From contig NZ_JAUSWJ010000001.1 of NCBI RefSeq assembly GCF_030815145.1, positions 2,046,001 through 2,110,000 on the forward strand: 64,000 nt of DNA, written 5' to 3'. Under the pieces are notes generated by a model. That model was not told where the DNA came from and ran no database searches. It saw only the letters and a program-made list of their open reading frames with translations. The translations under genes were made by a program, and so were the position numbers. Of this stretch, positions 59,958 through 64,000 are shown in pieces (the first letter of the stretch is position 1; each line of letters opens with the position of its first letter). This stretch comes from Kaistia geumhonensis. GTDB taxonomy: Bacteria; Pseudomonadota; Alphaproteobacteria; Rhizobiales; Kaistiaceae.

Positions 59958-60082
59958 AGACCCCTCTCGACCCCTCCCCCGCTTCGCGGGAGAGGGAGTC
60001 CCGCTGCCGAGTTCGCTTCAGCGCTGATGAAGAAGGGATCTGGCCCTCTCTCCCGCGAAGCGGGGAAGAGTTGGAGAGGTGG
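59958..60082. repeat. Inverted pair of REP-like repeats between divergent genes
   Basis: Both units carry the palindromic core CCGCTTCGCGG in a C/T-rich surround: the first at about 59958-59999, the second, inverted, at about 60043-60082 (seen as CCCGCGAAGCGGGG). They are separated by 43 bases. This form is typical of short repeated intergenic elements of Rhizobiales. The 251-base gap has no gene. Confidence 0.55.
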
Positions 60083-60140
60083 GCCTTTGGAGCGGACGGT
60101 TTCCGCTTCCGATCTTCCGCCGGCGCCCTATCTTTCCTCC

Positions 60141-61163
60141 ATGATCCGACCCGAAGCCCTGCTCGCGCCCGATGAGAACGGGCTCTATTGCCCGCTCGGC
60201 GGCTTCCATATCGATCCGGTGCGGCCCGTGGAGCGCGCGCTCATCACCCATGGCCATGCCGACCATGCCCGTTCGGGCCATGGCGCGGTGCTCGCGACCG
60301 CCGAGACGCTCGCCATCATGGCCGTGCGCTATGGCGAGGACTTCGCTGGAACGACGCAGGCGGCGACGCTCGGCGACGTCATGCGCATCGGCGACGTCTC
60401 CGTCTCGTTCCATCCGGCCGGCCATGTGCTCGGCTCGGCGCAGATCGCAGTCGAGGGCGGCGGCTGCCGCATCGTTGTTTCCGGCGACTACAAGCGGCGC
60501 CGCGACCCGACCTGCCTGCCCTTCGAGCCGGTGCCCTGCGACGTCTTCATCACCGAGGCGACCTTCGGCCTGCCCGTCTTCCGCCATCCCGACGATGGCG
60601 ACGAGATCGCCAAGCTGCTCACCTCGCTCGCCGCCTTTCCCGAACGCGCCCATCTCGTCGGCGCCTATGCGCTCGGCAAGGCGCAGCGGGTCATCAAGCG
60701 GCTGCGCGAGGCAGGCTATGACGAGACGATCTACATCCACGGCGCGCTGGAGCGGCTCTGTGCACTCTACGAGGCCGAGGGCATCACGCTCGGCCCGCTG
60801 GCGCCGGCGACGCTGGGCAACGGCCGCCGCGGCGAGGCAGCCGCCTTTGCCGGCGCCGTCGTCGTGGGACCGCCCTCGGCCTTTGCCGATCGCTGGGCGC
60901 GGCGCTTCCCCGATCCGGTGCCAGCCTTCGCCTCGGGCTGGATGATGATCCGCCAGCGCGCCAAGCAGCGCGGCGTCGAGCTGCCGCTGGTCATCTCCGA
61001 CCATTGCGACTGGGACGAGCTGACCGCGACCATCGCCGAGCTTTCGCCCGGCGAGGTCTGGGTGACGCATGGCCGCGAGGAGGCGCTGGTGCGCTGGTGT
61101 GCGCTGTCAGGCATCCGCGCGCGGCCGCTGCATCTCGTCGGCTACGAGGACGAGGGCGACTGA
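60141..61163 (+). CDS. Ligase-associated DNA damage response exonuclease
   Basis: A 340-residue metallo-beta-lactamase-fold nuclease. HxHxDH is ITHGHADHARSGHG; other ligands lie in FHPAGHVLGSAQIAVEGG and VVSGDYKRRRDPTCLPFEPV; the C-terminal half has SDHCDWDELTATIAELSPGE and WVTHGREEALVRWC, the beta-CASP-type end of the mRNA 3'-processing factor family. It is divergent from the helicase/PdeM unit and convergent with ribN. Confidence 0.9.
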   Translation: MIRPEALLAPDENGLYCPLGGFHIDPVRPVERALITHGHADHARSGHGAVLATAETLAIMAVRYGEDFAGTTQAATLGDVMRIGDVSVSFHPAGHVLGSAQIAVEGGGCRIVVSGDYKRRRDPTCLPFEPVPCDVFITEATFGLPVFRHPDDGDEIAKLLTSLAAFPERAHLVGAYALGKAQRVIKRLREAGYDETIYIHGALERLCALYEAEGITLGPLAPATLGNGRRGEAAAFAGAVVVGPPSAFADRWARRFPDPVPAFASGWMMIRQRAKQRGVELPLVISDHCDWDELTATIAELSPGEVWVTHGREEALVRWCALSGIRARPLHLVGYEDEGD

Positions 61164-61167
61164 GCCC

Positions 61168-62070
61168 TCATGCCGCCGCCGGCCGGCTCTCGCGCCAGAG
61201 CAGGAACATCGAGGCGCCGACGATGAGCGCCGCGCCGAGCCAGAGACCGCTCGGCGGCAGCCAGCCGAAGACCAGCCAGCCGGCCAGCACGTTGAGCGGC
61301 AGCTTCACATGGTCGAAGGGCTGGACATAGGCTGCGTCGGCCCGGGCATAGGCAAGCGTCAGGAAGCCCTGTGCGAGCGCCGTGAGCACGCCGACCGCGA
61401 CGATCACCAGCCAGCCATGCACGTCCGGCAGCACGATGCCGGCCGGCAGCGCCATCACGAAATTGACCGGCGCCAGCATGAGCAGCAGCCATGCGGCGAC
61501 GGCTTCCGGCCGGTCCTCGGCCAGCAGCCGCTTCTGGATCAGCGACACGCCGGCCCAGAGGATCGCGGCGGCGAGCGGGTAGAGGCTGGCGGCGCTGAAG
61601 CTCTCCGAGAACGGGTCGAGGATGACGAGGCCGCCGGCGAAGCCGACGGTGACCGCCAGCCAGCGTTCGGCCGAGACGCGCTCGCCGAGGAAGAGGCCGG
61701 CGCCGATCGTCACCACGAAGGGCGAGGTCATGACCAGCGCCACGGCCTGGCCGATCGGCACGCCATGGGCGAGGCCTGCGACCCAGGCCTGAACGCCGAG
61801 CGCGGCCAGAAACACGCGCGCCGCCTGCAGCCATGGCCGGCGCGTCCTGAGCGAGGGCAAGCCTCGCCTCAGCGCCCATGGCAGCACGGCGAGGAGCGCG
61901 ACGGAGTATTGCAGGAAGGCGGCGGTGGGCGCCGGCATGCCGAGCCGGGTCGTCGCCACCTGTTCCAGCGTGTTGACGCCGGCAAAGGCGACGCCGGCGA
62001 GGATCATGAAGACCGCGCCGGACAGAGGCGCCCGCGCCGCGGGCATGGGGGAGGTCAAGGTCTGACTCAT
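61168..62070 (-). CDS. ribN: Riboflavin transporter RibN-like (EamA/DMT family)
   Basis: A 300-residue membrane protein with ten hydrophobic segments in two EamA repeats (GAVFMILAGVAFAGVNTLEQ, FLQYSVALLAVLPWALRRGL; LYPLAAAILWAGVSLIQKRL in the second). It is read from the FMN riboswitch element lying at 62303-62158, 88 bases before its ATG, which argues strongly for riboflavin uptake of the RibN type described in Rhizobium. When FMN is plentiful, expression is expected to be turned down. Confidence 0.85.
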   Translation of the reverse strand: MSQTLTSPMPAARAPLSGAVFMILAGVAFAGVNTLEQVATTRLGMPAPTAAFLQYSVALLAVLPWALRRGLPSLRTRRPWLQAARVFLAALGVQAWVAGLAHGVPIGQAVALVMTSPFVVTIGAGLFLGERVSAERWLAVTVGFAGGLVILDPFSESFSAASLYPLAAAILWAGVSLIQKRLLAEDRPEAVAAWLLLMLAPVNFVMALPAGIVLPDVHGWLVIVAVGVLTALAQGFLTLAYARADAAYVQPFDHVKLPLNVLAGWLVFGWLPPSGLWLGAALIVGASMFLLWRESRPAAA

Positions 62071-62157
62071 GTTGGTCCCTCGAAGTTGGACAACACGAAA
62101 TCAGGGCAATAGCGACGACGGACCGCGCCGCGCCATGGGCGCGAGGCGATCCTTCAT

Positions 62158-62303
62158 GCTGTTCTCTTCCATCCGGACTGTGACCGTCGGCTTCGGATTT
62201 CGACCGAATCTGCTGACCCTTCCGGCGTGAGCCGCAAGGCGCTCGCGGGCTTGCAGGAAACCTGCCTACCGCCGGTGGGGAGTTTCACCCCGCCCTGAGA
62301 ACG
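62158..62303 (-). promoter_or_regulatory. FMN riboswitch (RFN element)
   Basis: The reverse strand reads CAGGGCGGGGTGAAACTCCC, CACCGGCGGTAGGCAG, GCCCGCGAGCGCCTTGCGGC, GGGTCAGCAGATTCGGTCG and finally GCCGACGGTCACAGTCCGGA, then TGGAAGAGAAC, which are the conserved segments of the RFN aptamer in order. Downstream, at about 62115-62150, a further hairpin with CGCGCC and GGCGCG could serve the expression platform before the ribN ATG. Confidence 0.92.
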
Positions 62304-62410
62304 AGGCCCGACGAAGATCGGGCTCCCCTTACGTAAGCTGCGCGGGCGGCGCCGGCAAGCGATGCCGTTCGCCGTCTTCACTCGGCGGCGCAAAGCTATA
62401 CCTATGAAGC

Positions 62411-64000
62411 ATGGAACGCTTCGCCGATCTCCTCGACCGCCTGATCCTGACGCCATCGCGCAACGCCAAGCTGACGCTGCTCGCGAACTATTTCCGCACG
62501 ACGCCGGATCCCGATCGCGGCTGGGCGCTGGCGGCGCTGACCGGCGATCTCGATCTGCCGGCCGTGAAACCGGCCATGCTGCGCGCGCTCGTCGCCGAGC
62601 AGATGGACGAGGTCCTGTTCGCCTATTCCTACGACTATGTCGGCGACCTCGCGGAGACGATCGCCCTGGTGTGGCACGAGCGGGGCGGAACCGCCGGCGC
62701 TCCCCCCACCCCACTGCGCCACAACACCCCTTCCCTCTCCGCCGTCGTGGAGACGATCGCGGCCTCCTCGCGCAGCGAAGGGCCGCGCTGCGTGGCGGAA
62801 TTCCTCGATGCGCTCGACGCGACCGGACGGTGGGCGCTGCTGAAGCTCGTCACCGGCGGGCTCAGGATCGGCGTCTCGGCGCGTCTCACCAAGCAGGCGC
62901 TCGCCGATATCGGCGGCAAGGAAGTCAACGAGATCGAGGAGCTGTGGCATGGACTGGTGCCGCCCTATGCCGATCTCTTCGCCTGGCTGGAGGGGCGGGG
63001 CGAGAAACCCTCCTCCGCCGCGCTGGCGCCGTTCCGGCCCATGATGCTGGCGCAGCCACTCGAGGAGAATGATCTCGCGCGTATCACGCAGGACGCCTAT
63101 GCCGCCGAATGGAAATGGGACGGCATCCGCGTCCAGGCGGTTTCGGAGGGCGGGGTGCGGCGGCTGTACACCCGCACCGGCGAGGATATCGGCGACGCCT
63201 TTCCCGACATGATCGAGGCGCTCGACATCGAGGGCGCGATCGATGGCGAGCTGCTCGTCGGGCGACGCGAGGGCGAGGCGATCGCGCCCGGGAGCTTTTC
63301 CGAGCTTCAGCAGCGGCTGAACCGCAAGGCCGTGTCGGGCAAGCTGATCGCCAGCCATCCTGCCTTCATCCGCGCCTATGACTGTCTCGTCGATCGCGGC
63401 GAGGATCTTCGCACCCTGCCCTTTCGCGAGCGGCGCAGGCGTCTGGAGGACCTTGTCGCGACCTCGCTGGCAAAGCGCATCGACCTCTCGCCGCTCGTCC
63501 CTTACGACAGCCTCGACGAGCTCGCCGGGAAGCGCGGCATGCCGCCGGCGCCGATCATCGAGGGGCTGATGCTGAAGCGCTGGGACTCGGTCTATGAGCC
63601 GGGCCGACCCAAGGGGCCGTGGTTCAAGTGGAAGCGCGATCCGCACACGGTCGACGCCGTGCTCATGTATGCCCAGCGCGGCCACGGCAAGCGCTCGTCC
63701 TTCTATTCGGACTACACCTTCGGCGTCTGGAAAGAGACGGAGGGCGGCGCGGAACTGGTGCCGGTGGGCAAGGCCTATTTCGGCTTCACCGACGAGGAAC
63801 TGGCGCAGATCGACCGCTTCGTGCGCCGCAACACCGTCAACCGTTTCGGACCGGTGCGCGAGGTGGTGCACGAGGCGGAGAAGGGACTTGTGCTCGAGGT
63901 CGCCTTCGAGGGCTTGCAGCGTTCGACGCGGCACAAGAGCGGCGTCGCAATGCGCTTTCCGCGTGTCTCGCGCCTCCGCTGGGACAAGCCGCCGCGCGAG
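62411..64000 (+). CDS. ATP-dependent DNA ligase, 3' end beyond the window
   Basis: At least 530 residues are visible, with no stop before the window end. The start is the ATG at 62411. The N-terminal DNA-binding region (MERFADLLDRLILTPSRNAK) is followed by the nucleotidyltransferase domain with the catalytic Lys235 in AAEWKWDGIRV, GAIDGELLVG, EGLMLKRWDSVYEPG and FKWKRDPHTVDAVL, then an OB-fold domain (ELAQIDRFVRRNTVNRFGPV). This is the ligase of the damage-response cluster. It is separated from the exonuclease by ribN, an interruption worth noting. Confidence 0.93.
   Translation, partial: MERFADLLDRLILTPSRNAKLTLLANYFRTTPDPDRGWALAALTGDLDLPAVKPAMLRALVAEQMDEVLFAYSYDYVGDLAETIALVWHERGGTAGAPPTPLRHNTPSLSAVVETIAASSRSEGPRCVAEFLDALDATGRWALLKLVTGGLRIGVSARLTKQALADIGGKEVNEIEELWHGLVPPYADLFAWLEGRGEKPSSAALAPFRPMMLAQPLEENDLARITQDAYAAEWKWDGIRVQAVSEGGVRRLYTRTGEDIGDAFPDMIEALDIEGAIDGELLVGRREGEAIAPGSFSELQQRLNRKAVSGKLIASHPAFIRAYDCLVDRGEDLRTLPFRERRRRLEDLVATSLAKRIDLSPLVPYDSLDELAGKRGMPPAPIIEGLMLKRWDSVYEPGRPKGPWFKWKRDPHTVDAVLMYAQRGHGKRSSFYSDYTFGVWKETEGGAELVPVGKAYFGFTDEELAQIDRFVRRNTVNRFGPVREVVHEAEKGLVLEVAFEGLQRSTRHKSGVAMRFPRVSRLRWDKPPRE

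Overview
The window is high-GC DNA and holds two blocks. The left 39 kb is most of a siphovirus-type prophage, open at the left edge. The remaining 25 kb is ordinary chromosome. A class I lysyl-tRNA synthetase, an FMN-riboswitch-controlled RibN-type transporter, the helicase/ligase/exonuclease/phosphoesterase DNA-repair cluster and a GTA-like tail module together point to an alphaproteobacterium, most likely Hyphomicrobiales (Rhizobiales). I cannot name the genus.

Prophage, left to right. A leftward operon of small genes (1-1116) leaves the window. A leftward LexA/CI-type repressor (1213-1992) and a rightward Cro-like protein (2081-2398) flank three operator-like palindromes, and a fourth matching palindrome sits in front of the leftward operon. 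Genes 2505-8634 overlap stop-to-start: a regulator, a fused helicase-like/DNA methylase protein, a cytosine-5 methylase, a DnaA-C-terminus-like protein and a CHC2/Toprim primase. A low-GC, reverse-strand membrane gene (8644-9312) separates the primase from a D5/SF3 helicase (9339-11138). An iteron-like repeat field (11154-11450), a plausible origin, follows. After a hypothetical gene, a XRE regulator and a 22-residue peptide gene (both leftward) face an HNH nuclease gene across two palindromes.

The morphogenesis block (13458-35149) pairs an HK97-type head (TerS, TerL, portal, protease, capsid, connectors) with a tail that resembles gene transfer agents: tail tube, a chaperone pair with an in-phase -1 slippery heptamer, tape measure, two hub proteins, an NlpC/P60 peptidase and a TIM-barrel hub protein. 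It ends in DUF2793 and accessory proteins and a large tail protein with SGNH-hydrolase motifs. Lysis genes (M15 endolysin and two holin-like membrane proteins), a zinc-ribbon protein, an HTH-metallophosphoesterase and a dNMP kinase close the phage. The right junction, about 39.15 kb, carries the 5' half of a tRNA-Gly-like sequence. No integrase lies in the window.

Chromosome (39.4-64 kb): a VOC protein; phosphoketolase plus transaldolase-like aldolase; a HDAC-family deacetylase; a MATE exporter; DUF4405; pyrD with a DUF952 gene; a second S24-type regulator with a nuclease-like secreted protein; LysE; lysK; TerB; a ClpP-like periplasmic protein; a solute-binding protein; a membrane glycosyltransferase; DUF1428. 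The repair cluster follows: PdeM and a DEXH helicase leftward, the exonuclease rightward, ribN with its riboswitch leftward, and the ATP-dependent ligase rightward, cut by the window end.
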